From JAUVXE01 sp964349355 (GTDB lineage Bacteria; Actinomycetota; Coriobacteriia; Anaerosomatales; SLCP01), in contig CAYGFZ010000009.1 of the NCBI GenBank assembly GCA_964349355.1, forward strand, positions 1 through 54,730: a stretch of 54,730 nt of DNA, written 5' to 3'. This document shows, piece after piece, positions 25,336-33,309 of the stretch. Numbering within the stretch: the stretch's first letter is position 1; the number at the start of each line of letters is the position of its first letter. A program made the position numbers and the translations under genes. The notes beneath the pieces are model-generated. The model did no database searches. It was not told the origin of the DNA and saw nothing but the letters and a program-made list of their open reading frames with translations.

Positions 25336-27516
25336 ATGGCTGGAGCGTCGGCAGGGCGTGAGGCCGCAGCGGCTCGCGCGGAAGCGTTGCGCCGCGAGAT
25401 CGCCTGCCACGATCACCGTTACTACGTCCTCGACTCGCCGGAGCTGAGTGACGCCGCCTACGATGCGCTCATGCGCGAGTTGCGTGAGATCGAGGCGGAG
25501 TGGCCGGAGCTGGTGACGCCCGAATCGCCGACGCAGCGCGTCGGAGCGGTTCCGAGTTCGCAGTTTGCGCCCGTGGCGCACTCACAGCGGATGTACTCGC
25601 TGGACAACGCGATGGACCTCGCCGAGCTCGACGCGTGGCTCGCACGGGTCACCGCTGCTGTCGGGGAGCGGGAGTGCGCGTTCACCTGCGAGTTGAAGAT
25701 CGACGGCTCCTCGCTCGCGATCGTCTACGAGGACGGGGTGCTGGTTCGGGCCGCCACGCGCGGAGACGGGCGAACCGGCGAGGACGTGACCGCCAACGTT
25801 CGCACGATCCGCGACGTCCCGCTGCGGCTGCACGACGCCGCGCCGCCCGCGGCGACGCAGCCGTCGCTACTCGGCGATCCGCCTGCTTGGCCGCGTGTCG
25901 AGGTGCGCGGTGAGGTCTACCTGCCGCTCGCCGTGTTCGAGCGGTTGAACGAAGCGCAGGAGGAGGCGGGACTGGCGCCGTACGCCAACCCCCGCAACGC
26001 CGCGGCGGGTGCGGTCCGCCAGAAGGATCCGGCGGTGGCCGCCTCTCGCGAGCTCGCGACATTCATCTATCAGATCGCCGACCCGCGCGCCCTGGGCCTT
26101 AGGCGGCAGAGCGAAGCTCTCGACTGGCTTCGGGCGGCAGGTTTCCACGTAAACCCCGATGTGGTGGCGTGCGCCTCGGCAGCCGAGGTCCACGCGTTTT
26201 GCGAGGCTGCGATCTCGAAGCGCGGCTCGCTCGCCTACGAGATCGACGGCGTGGTAGTGAAGGTCGACTCCTTCGCGCTCCAAGATGAGCTCGGCTACAC
26301 CAGCAAGGCGCCGCGCTGGGCGATCGCTTTCAAGTTCCCTGCCGAGGAGAAGACCACTGTGCTCCGCGACATCCGCGTGCAGGTCGGGCGCACCGGCGCG
26401 CTTACGCCGCTCGCCGAGTTCGACCCGGTGACGGTCGCCGGTTCGACGATCGCGCGCGCTACCCTCCACAACATCGATGAGGTGCACCGCAAGGATGTGC
26501 GCATCGGCGACACGATCGTGGTGCGCAAGGCCGGCGACGTGATCCCCGAGGTGATCGGTCCGGTGGTGGGCCTTCGCCCCGAGGGCGCCGAGCAGTGGAG
26601 GATGCCCGCCGGGTGTCCGTCGTGCGGCGGGCGGGTGTGGCGTCCCGAGGGCGAGGTCGTCTCCCGGTGCACCAACGTCGGCTGTCCGGCGCAGCACCTT
26701 GAGCGTCTCGGGCACTGGGCGTCGCGCGGCGCGATGGACATCGACGGGATGGGGACCGAGATCATCACGCGACTCGTCGAGCAGGATCTGCTGCACGACG
26801 TGAGCGACTTCTATGCGCTCGCCGAGGACACGCTCGCTGCTCTCGACCTCGGGCGCGTCAAGAAGGACGGCTCACCGGTCGTGCTCGGTCCGGTGATGGC
26901 CGCCAAGCTCTCTGCCGCGATCGAGGTGTCTCGTTCGCGCCCGCTGTCCCGTGTGTTGTTCGGGTTCGGGATCCGCCACGTCGGCTCGACGGTCGCCGAG
27001 GTTTTGGCCGGGGAGTTCTCATCGATAGACGCGTTGATGGACGCCGCCGCAGTCGAGCCGTCCGTGCCCGGCGAGGGCGTCACGGTCGCCGCAGCGCTCG
27101 CCGCCGACCCGATCGCACGGGTCGAGGGTGTGGGACCGGTCATCGCGGCGAGCATCCGCGCGTTCTTCGCAAATCCGGATAACGCCGCGCTGGTCGAGAG
27201 GCTTCGCGAGCGGGGAGTCCGTGTGGCCGAGGAGCGGTCCGAGCCGACGCGCCCACAGACCCTCGCCGGACTTACGTTCGTGCTCACCGGGGCGCTGTCC
27301 GGCTTCACGCGCGATGAAGCGGGGTCGGCGCTCAAGGAACTGGGTGCGAAGGTGAGCGGCTCGGTGAGCAAGAAGACGTCGTTCGTGGTCGCCGGTGACG
27401 ACGCGGGGAGCAAGTACGACAAGGCCATGGCGCTCGGCGTACCGGTTCTCGATGAGGACGCGCTTGTCAGATTGTTGGAGAGTGGAGAGCCTCCCTTCAC
27501 CGGCTCCGCAGGCTGA
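25336..27516 (+). CDS. ligA: NAD-dependent DNA ligase
   Basis: A 726-residue LigA of full length. Domains: Ia (HDHRYYVLDSPELSDAAYD, NAD binding), adenylation domain with nucleotidyl Lys121 in CELKIDGSSLA, OB fold, four-cysteine zinc finger (CPSC... RCTNVGCP), helix-hairpin-helix domain (MDIDGMGTEIITRLV) and a C-terminal BRCT domain starting about residue 645 (LAGLTFVLTGAL). It seals nicks in replication and repair. No defects are visible. Confidence 0.97.
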   Translation: MAGASAGREAAAARAEALRREIACHDHRYYVLDSPELSDAAYDALMRELREIEAEWPELVTPESPTQRVGAVPSSQFAPVAHSQRMYSLDNAMDLAELDAWLARVTAAVGERECAFTCELKIDGSSLAIVYEDGVLVRAATRGDGRTGEDVTANVRTIRDVPLRLHDAAPPAATQPSLLGDPPAWPRVEVRGEVYLPLAVFERLNEAQEEAGLAPYANPRNAAAGAVRQKDPAVAASRELATFIYQIADPRALGLRRQSEALDWLRAAGFHVNPDVVACASAAEVHAFCEAAISKRGSLAYEIDGVVVKVDSFALQDELGYTSKAPRWAIAFKFPAEEKTTVLRDIRVQVGRTGALTPLAEFDPVTVAGSTIARATLHNIDEVHRKDVRIGDTIVVRKAGDVIPEVIGPVVGLRPEGAEQWRMPAGCPSCGGRVWRPEGEVVSRCTNVGCPAQHLERLGHWASRGAMDIDGMGTEIITRLVEQDLLHDVSDFYALAEDTLAALDLGRVKKDGSPVVLGPVMAAKLSAAIEVSRSRPLSRVLFGFGIRHVGSTVAEVLAGEFSSIDALMDAAAVEPSVPGEGVTVAAALAADPIARVEGVGPVIAASIRAFFANPDNAALVERLRERGVRVAEERSEPTRPQTLAGLTFVLTGALSGFTRDEAGSALKELGAKVSGSVSKKTSFVVAGDDAGSKYDKAMALGVPVLDEDALVRLLESGEPPFTGSAG

Positions 27517-27521
27517 TCGCG

Positions 27522-28535
27522 ATGGGCCCGGCGCGCATACCGCTCTCACTCGACCCGGCCCGTTGTGATCGGTGTGGGCTCTGCATGCAGGCGTGTGAGA
27601 GCGGCGCTCTTAAGGTCGGCTTGAGCTATATCTACGTGGACTGGCGTTCGTGCACCGGGTGCCTGAAGTGCGCGAAGGCGTGCGAGAAGGAGGCCGTGCG
27701 TCCGAGGGAGACCCGCCAGGCTCCGACGCCGCGCGCTACCCGCCAGGCTCCGACGCCGCGCGCTACCCGCCAGGCTCCGACTCCCCGCGCTGCCCGTGCT
27801 TCCCGGGCGGCCCGTCCTGTACCCGCCGCCGCAACCGAATGGACCCTCGTCGAGGCGTGGGCGCTGCTTTCGGTGCTGTTGGTGACCTTTCTTGGCAAGG
27901 ACGCCATCATGACGAGTGCCGCCGTCCGCGGTCTCGATTCCGGCAACGCTGTCCTTGCGCGGGTCGCGGTGTTGTTCGGTTTCTACACGCTGCAGGCCGG
28001 TGTTCTGTGGCTACTCGCTCACCGTCGGGGAATGGACGTGTTCGACGCGCTCCGGTTGCGCACTGCCGAGGTGTCGTGGCGAGAACGAATCGGCTCCGCG
28101 GCCCTGGTGGTAGGACTGCTTGTGGTCGTTCGCGTGGGAGGATGGATATACGGGCTGACGGCGCAGGCACTAGGCTGGGATCCGCCGATGCGCGAGGTCG
28201 CCGACCTGACCGAGGTGTTCGGGCCGACCGCATGGGGACTCCTGCTTTCCGTCGCGCTTGTCGTGGTGGTCGCACCATTGGTGGAGGAGGTCGTCTTCCG
28301 AGGAGTACTCCAGGGCGCTTTCGTCGGTCGGTGGGGAAGGCGCATCGGGATCGGGGCGGCGGCGGGAGCTTTCGCGCTCTACCACTTCACGCCCTGGCTG
28401 TTCCTGCCGCTGTTCGTGCTCGGTGTCGCGTGTGGCTGGCTAGCCGAGACCCGGCGTTCGTTGATCCCGGCTATCTCCTTACACGGCGCCTACAATGTGC
28501 TGCCGGTCCTGGTCGCGTTCTATCTGGTCTGGTAG
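27522..28535 (+). CDS. ferredoxin-CPBP intramembrane protease fusion
   Basis: A 337-residue fusion. Residues 10-56 form a two-cluster ferredoxin (Cys15-18-21-25 and Cys44-47-50-54). A basic linker (64-100) carries three RQAPTPRAT repeats. Residues 108-337 are a membrane CPBP/Rce1-like (CAAX protease, Abi) domain with Glu255-Glu256 and Arg260 in EEVVFRG, His288 in LYHF and His321 in SLHGAYN, the expected catalytic set. It starts 6 nt after ligA. I know no function for an Fe-S-linked CPBP protease; redox-gated proteolysis is speculation. Confidence 0.85.
   Translation: MGPARIPLSLDPARCDRCGLCMQACESGALKVGLSYIYVDWRSCTGCLKCAKACEKEAVRPRETRQAPTPRATRQAPTPRATRQAPTPRAARASRAARPVPAAATEWTLVEAWALLSVLLVTFLGKDAIMTSAAVRGLDSGNAVLARVAVLFGFYTLQAGVLWLLAHRRGMDVFDALRLRTAEVSWRERIGSAALVVGLLVVVRVGGWIYGLTAQALGWDPPMREVADLTEVFGPTAWGLLLSVALVVVVAPLVEEVVFRGVLQGAFVGRWGRRIGIGAAAGAFALYHFTPWLFLPLFVLGVACGWLAETRRSLIPAISLHGAYNVLPVLVAFYLVW
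27714..27794 (+). repeat. 27-bp tandem repeat in linker codons
   Basis: Three consecutive 27-base units, each starting CGCCAGGCTCCGAC, encode RQAPTPRAT. The first two are nearly identical and the third has two changes, so it is a recent, in-frame, length-variable linker repeat. Confidence 0.9.
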
Positions 28536-28608
28536 GCGCGCGGGTTCGGGGCGTGGCGGTTAGGTCCCCGTCAGGTCCTGTTTGTATCCCACGTGCATGA
28601 TGGGTCCG

Positions 28609-28643
28609 CACTGTACTGCACTGTACTGCACTGTACTGTACTG
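28609..28643 (+). repeat. 10-bp tandem repeat CACTGTACTG
   Basis: Three perfect copies of CACTGTACTG followed by a half unit TACTG, in the gene-free stretch 28536-28957. The unit contains GTAC and could form short cruciforms. It is a candidate variable-number repeat. Confidence 0.85.
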
Positions 28644-28694
28644 CGCCGCGCACGCCGCGCACGCAGTTTCGCGCACAAGGGGGGTGCTCGGGGG

Positions 28695-28852
28695 GTCAAG
28701 AATCTGGCCTGTGATGACCTCATCCACGACGTCACCGGCGAGGTCGCGGGTGACTCTCATGACCTCACGTGTGACCTCACGTGACGTCATCGGCGAGGTC
28801 ACCAGGGTCACGGGCGACCCCACCGGCGAGGTCACCCGTGAGGTCACCAGAC
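28695..28852 (-). repeat. dispersed 12-bp-periodic GTGAC/GTCAC element, copy B
   Basis: Second copy of the element at 13445-13612, in opposite orientation. Reading the minus strand, both copies share blocks translating as SPMTS, MRV.RDL.G and a TGACCCCCC end. This stretch lies between the ferredoxin-CPBP gene and the RHH protein gene; apart from this and the 10-bp repeat I see no gene in 28536-28957. Confidence 0.75.
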
Positions 28853-28957
28853 ATGGCTCTCTCGATCCCCTTGCCGGGCTTACGACCGCTCGGCGGTGAC
28901 GAGTGGACGGCAGCAGCAGCGCAGGAGGTCCAGAAGCGAGGATGAACGGAGGACACG

Positions 28958-29440
28958 ATGATGAACGCATCCAATCCCGCGAGCAGAGGCCGTCCCGGTC
29001 CGGCAGAACTCTACTGGGAGATGCTGGAGGCGCTCGGTGGCTCGCAGGCGGATGGACCGCCACTTCAAGCCCACGACCGATTCGCAGCGGCCATGGGTGT
29101 GCGGCGCGACACCCGCACGGGCGCACCGAAACCCATTGCGGAACACGAGCGCGAACCACTCGTCCGCCGCATCCTTGCGGAGTATCTGGCACGACGACCC
29201 GAGATGGCCGCGCAGGTCCGCCGCCGCTCGTGCGCGCGCCTTCAGGTGCGGTTTCCGCGCACCCTGTACGGTGAGCTCGCATTGGCAGCCTCGGCGGACG
29301 GCACCAGCATCAACACCTTCGTGGTGGCGGCATGCGCGGCTGCGGTCGCGAAGCGGGGGGTCCTCGGACAAGGAACCGATCAGCCCGAGCGGTCGGGTCC
29401 GATCGATGACCAAGCGATCGAGCGACTCATGCGTGTCTGA
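28958..29440 (+). CDS. HicB/Arc-like ribbon-helix-helix protein
   Basis: A 160-residue protein whose C-terminal part LQVRFPRTLYGELALAASADG followed by INTFVVAACAAAVAKR fits the HicB-type ribbon-helix-helix DNA-binding fold. The N-terminal 90 residues (GRPGPAELYWEMLEALGG...) are unfamiliar. No HicA toxin lies beside it, so it may be a stand-alone regulator or an orphan antitoxin. ATG at 28958 or 28961. Confidence 0.7.
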   Translation: MMNASNPASRGRPGPAELYWEMLEALGGSQADGPPLQAHDRFAAAMGVRRDTRTGAPKPIAEHEREPLVRRILAEYLARRPEMAAQVRRRSCARLQVRFPRTLYGELALAASADGTSINTFVVAACAAAVAKRGVLGQGTDQPERSGPIDDQAIERLMRV

Positions 29441-29550
29441 TGCTCATGCGCACCCGCGCCCGCGCCCGTGCCCGCGCGCGGCCCACGTCGGGTATCATTA
29501 CACGCGTTCGAAGAGTGATCCGACCAGTGAACTGCGGGAGGAACAATCCC

Positions 29551-29853
29551 ATGTCTATCTCCGAGGAGCAGGTGCGCCACGTGGCCCTGCTGGCCCGGCT
29601 TGCGCTCACCGACGAGCATATCGGCTCTCTCGGCCAGGATCTCAACTCGATCCTCGGCCATATCGATACCATCCAGCAACTGGATCTCGAGGGTGTCGAG
29701 CCTACCGCGCACGCGCTGGATGTCGTCAACGTGATGCGCGCCGACGAGGTCCGTGAGTGTCTGTCGCGCGAACTGGCGCTGCGCAACGCTCCGGACTCCA
29801 CCGACGAAGCCTTCGTCATCCCGCGCATCGTGGGCGGGGGTGAGGAGGGATGA
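29551..29853 (+). CDS. gatC: aspartyl/glutamyl-tRNA amidotransferase subunit C
   Basis: A 100-residue GatC that bridges GatA and GatB. Family parts: VRHVALLARLALTDEH, LNSILGHIDTIQQLD, VEPTAHAL and MRADEV. ATG with GGGAGGAAC upstream; TATCAT at 29493-29498 may be the -10 box. It overlaps gatA by 4 nt. Confidence 0.93.
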   Translation: MSISEEQVRHVALLARLALTDEHIGSLGQDLNSILGHIDTIQQLDLEGVEPTAHALDVVNVMRADEVRECLSRELALRNAPDSTDEAFVIPRIVGGGEEG

Positions 29854-31334
29854 TCGACATTTCGCGCCTCACCGCCACCCAGATCCGCGACGGAATCGCC
29901 GATAAGCTCTTCACCGCCCGTGAGGTGGCCGAGGCCGCGTTCGGGCGCGTCGAGGCTCTCGACGGTCAGGTTCACGCGTTCAACCAGGTCACAGCGGAGC
30001 TCGCCTACGCAGCTGCGGAGAGCATCGATGATGCGGTCGTCTCCGGCGTGCTCCTGCCCCCGCTCGCCGGAGTCCCGGTGGGCATCAAGGACAACATGAA
30101 CCTCACCGGCACGCGCACGACCTGCAGCTCGCGCATCCTAAAGAACTACGAATCGGTCTACGACTGCACCGCGGTCCGTCGGCTGCTCGATGCCGGAGCG
30201 CTGCCGATCGGCAAGTGCAACATGGATGAGTTCGCGTTCGGTTCGTCGACCGAGAACTCGGCCTTCGGCCCGACCCGAAACCCCTGGGACATCGACCGCG
30301 TGCCGGGCGGGAGTTCCGGCGGCAGCGCGGCCGCAGTGGCCGCCGGGATGGCGACGATCGCGCTCGGCTCCGACACCGGCGGCTCGATCCGTCAGCCCGG
30401 GGCTCTTACCGGCACGGTCGCACTCAAGCCGACCTACGGGCGCGTCTCGCGCTACGGGTGCGTCGCGTTCGCCTCGAGCCTCGATCAGATCGGCCCGTTC
30501 GCCAAGACGGTCGAGGAGTGCGCGATCGCGCTCGGAGCGATCAGCGGCAAGGATCCGATGGACGCCACCAGCGTCGAGCGACCCGCCGAGGACTTCACCG
30601 CAGCGCTTCATGAGGGGGTCCGCGGTCTTCGCGTCGGCCTCATCACCGACCTGCTTGAGGCCGAGGGATGCGCGGGCGAGATCCGCGACTCGGTACGTCG
30701 CGCCGCCGATGTCTTTGCCCAGCTCGGTGCCGAGGTCGGCGAGGTCGAACTGCCGAGCACGGCGCACGGTCTTTCGGCCTACTACGTGATCGGTCCCGCC
30801 GAGGCATCCTCGAACCTCGCGCGCTTCGACGGCATCCGCTACGGCCACCGGGTCGAGGACGCCGCCGATGTCCTCGATCTGTACATGCGTTCGCGCGCCG
30901 AAGGCTTCGGTCCGGAGACGATCCGTCGGGTGATGCTCGGCACCTACGCGCTCTCCGCCGGGTACTACGACGCCTACTACGGCCAGGCGCAGAAGGCCCG
31001 CACCCTCATCAAACATGATTTCGCGGCCGCATTCGAGGACTTCGACGTGCTGCTCACGCCGACCTCGCCCACGACGGCGTTTCGGATCGGCGAGAAGTCT
31101 GACGACCCGCTCTCGATGTACCTCTCCGATATCTACACCATCCCGGTGAACCTCGCCGGCAACTGCGCGATCAGTGTACCGAGCGGGCTGTGCCCGGAGT
31201 CGGGGCTGCCTATCGGCCTGCAGATCATCGGCACCCACTTCGCCGAGGCAACGCTTCTGCGAGCTGCAGCCGCTTACGAGTCGGCGGTTGCGTTCGACCC
31301 GACGCCTCCGCTCGTGCGTGAGGTGCAAGGATAG
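29850..31334 (+). CDS. gatA: aspartyl/glutamyl-tRNA amidotransferase subunit A
   Basis: A 494-residue amidase that releases ammonia from glutamine for Glu-tRNA(Gln)/Asp-tRNA(Asn) amidation. The Ser-cisSer-Lys triad is complete: Lys80 (VGIKDNM), Ser155 (PGGSSGGS) and Ser179 (DTGGSIRQPG). It is encoded with gatC; gatB is 4 kb further on, beyond a pseudogene and two opposite-strand genes, so the usual gatCAB order is interrupted. Confidence 0.96.
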   Translation: MIDISRLTATQIRDGIADKLFTAREVAEAAFGRVEALDGQVHAFNQVTAELAYAAAESIDDAVVSGVLLPPLAGVPVGIKDNMNLTGTRTTCSSRILKNYESVYDCTAVRRLLDAGALPIGKCNMDEFAFGSSTENSAFGPTRNPWDIDRVPGGSSGGSAAAVAAGMATIALGSDTGGSIRQPGALTGTVALKPTYGRVSRYGCVAFASSLDQIGPFAKTVEECAIALGAISGKDPMDATSVERPAEDFTAALHEGVRGLRVGLITDLLEAEGCAGEIRDSVRRAADVFAQLGAEVGEVELPSTAHGLSAYYVIGPAEASSNLARFDGIRYGHRVEDAADVLDLYMRSRAEGFGPETIRRVMLGTYALSAGYYDAYYGQAQKARTLIKHDFAAAFEDFDVLLTPTSPTTAFRIGEKSDDPLSMYLSDIYTIPVNLAGNCAISVPSGLCPESGLPIGLQIIGTHFAEATLLRAAAAYESAVAFDPTPPLVREVQG

Positions 31335-31339
31335 GAGCG

Positions 31340-31994
31340 ATGACGGCGAGTAGGTCTGACGGTTCCGGTGCGGTTCGGGTCACGACTCAGGCGCACGACA
31401 CCACGGCCTCAGCTCGCAAAGCCGTTTCCGAGGAGACCGCCAAGGTCGCCGACGGTCTGGGCTTCGTCGCGAAGAAGGATTTCGAGCGGCTAGAGGCGGA
31501 GATGGCCGAGATCAAGGCGCTCAAGCGCCTCGGCCCCACGTTCGTCAAGGCCGGGCAGGCTATCGCGACTCGCATCGACGTCATCCCGCCTGAACTTGCT
31601 CGCGAGTTGCGCAAGCTTCAGGACGAGATCCCCGCCGAGCCTCGAGACTGTCCGTGCGGTCGTCGAGGCCGACTTCGGGGTGCCGCTCGAAGGGTTCTAT
31701 GCGACGTTCGATCCCGAGCCGGCCGCCGCGGCATCTCTCGGCCAGGTCCACTGGGCGACACTCGAAGACGGCACCGAGGTAGCCGTCAAGATCCAGCGTC
31801 CCGATGCACGCAGGCAGGTCGAGATCGATATCGACATCGGCCTGACACAGGCGCGATGGGTCGCGGAGCACACGGACCTCCTCGGCGATCTGGATATGAT
31901 CGGGATAGGGCTCATCCTCGCCTTCGCGGTCACGATCTGGTTCTTCGGCTCGATCATCCTGGCGCATCAGCGGAGCAAGCGGCGCAAGAGGTGA
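31340..31994 (+). pseudogene. ABC1/UbiB-like kinase, frameshifted and internally deleted
   Basis: An N-terminal coiled segment (FVAKKDFERLEAEMAEIK) leads to ABC1 sequence LGPTFVKAGQAIATRIDVIP. At about 31632 the frame shifts by one base, and the family continues as LETVRAVVEADFGVPLEGFY and AAAASLGQVHWATL with the VAVKIQRPDAR lysine. The whole catalytic core (HADPHPGN and DFG) is missing: the sequence jumps to a final membrane helix IGIGLILAFAVTIWFFGSII. Both defects make it non-functional as a kinase. It lies 5 nt after gatA. Confidence 0.82.
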
Positions 31995-32022
31995 GCGACG
32001 GCCACGTGTGACCGCCGCTCAC
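31991..32022. terminator. convergent terminator-like hairpin
   Basis: GTGAGCGACGG (31991-32001) can pair with CCGCCGCTCAC (32012-32022), with one mismatch, between the convergent ABC1 remnant and the lipoprotein gene. No long T-run follows on either strand. Confidence 0.55.
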
Positions 32023-32034
32023 CCTGTTCGATCG

Positions 32035-33282
32035 TCAGTCGTCATAGACCCCGATCAGGTGGAGCAGGCTAGCTTCTGAGCCGTTCACGAGCGTCGATGT
32101 CTCACCTTCAGCCAGATCGCAGGCTACCATCGATCGAGTGATCGACTCCGGGTCAGGACCTCCGCCCTGCAGTACGAGGAACGCGACCTGGTCGACCGGA
32201 TGCGCGAGAATCTCCGAGATCGTCGTGTCCGGGATCTCGGCCACCGTCCGTTGCGAACCATCCCGTGCGTCGAAAGCCACGAGCGTGCTTGCACCGTCTT
32301 CCTGCGCGAAAGCCGCGACGAGTCCAGCGTTGCCCGGCAGGAGGCGTGCCGCAGTCACCGACTCGCCAGCACCGCTCTCGAAAACGGTCATGTCGACGGC
32401 GTCTGGATCTCTGACATCTATCGTCGCGACGCTGTCACTATCCGGTCCGCCGAGAGCGGCGAATGCCACAGCTACGGTCATTCCTTTAGGATCGCGGTCG
32501 AGCACACGGACTCCGGTCGCCAGGGCCGTCGACTCCTCGGAGCGCCGGTCGAAGAGCACAAGGTCTCCCGTCTCGCCGCCTCCGAACGGGTAGGCGGTGT
32601 AGAGGACTACTTCATCATCGATCAGGATCGGCTCGATGGCGTGCCACCCCCGTGCGATCTCGGTGCCTGGCTCGGTCCCGTCGAGGGTGCCGATGCCCAG
32701 CATCTGTTCGAGTTCGCCGAGTTCGGTCTCGGGTGTGTCGGTCGGGACGATGCTTGCGTAGGCGAACTCCGAGCCGTCAGCGGAGATCGCGGCAGCAAGG
32801 GTCGCACCGATGCCCAGAGCCCTCGGGGCACCGGTGTCTTTGCCTGGCTGAAGGACATGTGTGTCGCTGGCATCCGTGATGAGCATCTGCTGCCCGTCGA
32901 AGTCGTGCACGAACGTCACGTTCGACACGAGGACCGAATCCCCGTTCTCCACAGAGCCGAGGTGGATGCTGGGGCTCCCGTCTCTCAGGCTCTCGTAGAC
33001 GAGGCCGCCGTCGCTGGTCAGCCGGGCGAACCCGCTCCAGCCGAGTTCTCCCTCAAGTTCGAAGAGTTTATCTGGCTCACCGGTCGCACCGTCCAACGAG
33101 AAGGCTTGCTCACCGTCCACATAGACAAGTGCGCCTGCGAAGGTCACCTCCGATCCACTCGCGCCAACCCCGCTCTGAGGATCTTCGGTTCCGGAGTTCT
33201 GTGCGCATGCTGCACCCGTTGACACGAGCGCGACGAACATGCATACGATCACCCCCCGTATGTAGTGCCGTGCGTCAAACAT
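32035..33282 (-). CDS. exported beta-propeller-like protein
   Basis: A 415-residue exported protein. The N-terminal hydrophobic segment ends VSTGAACAQNSG, a possible but atypical lipobox. The rest shows repeated short blades (GALVYVDGEQAF, ISADGSEFAYAS, VLYTAYPFGGG, TLVAFDARDG) like a TolB/WD40-type propeller, with many Asp/Glu. ATG 33282 has GGGGGAAGGG upstream. It is the second gene of a unit with the NlpC/P60-like gene. Function unknown; a role in binding cell-wall material is plausible. Confidence 0.7.
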   Translation of the reverse strand: MFDARHYIRGVIVCMFVALVSTGAACAQNSGTEDPQSGVGASGSEVTFAGALVYVDGEQAFSLDGATGEPDKLFELEGELGWSGFARLTSDGGLVYESLRDGSPSIHLGSVENGDSVLVSNVTFVHDFDGQQMLITDASDTHVLQPGKDTGAPRALGIGATLAAAISADGSEFAYASIVPTDTPETELGELEQMLGIGTLDGTEPGTEIARGWHAIEPILIDDEVVLYTAYPFGGGETGDLVLFDRRSEESTALATGVRVLDRDPKGMTVAVAFAALGGPDSDSVATIDVRDPDAVDMTVFESGAGESVTAARLLPGNAGLVAAFAQEDGASTLVAFDARDGSQRTVAEIPDTTISEILAHPVDQVAFLVLQGGGPDPESITRSMVACDLAEGETSTLVNGSEASLLHLIGVYDD

Positions 33283-33309
33283 GCCCTTCCCCCCATCAGT
33301 CGATAGTGC

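Noticed and set aside
28609..28643. CRISPR-like array
   Set aside because: Units are 10 bp with no spacers; no cas genes are present. The DUF2779 nuclease alone is not evidence of CRISPR.
28560..29282. Minus-strand 240-codon frame over repeat copy B
   Set aside because: Antisense to the RHH protein gene and composed of the repeat; no convincing start.
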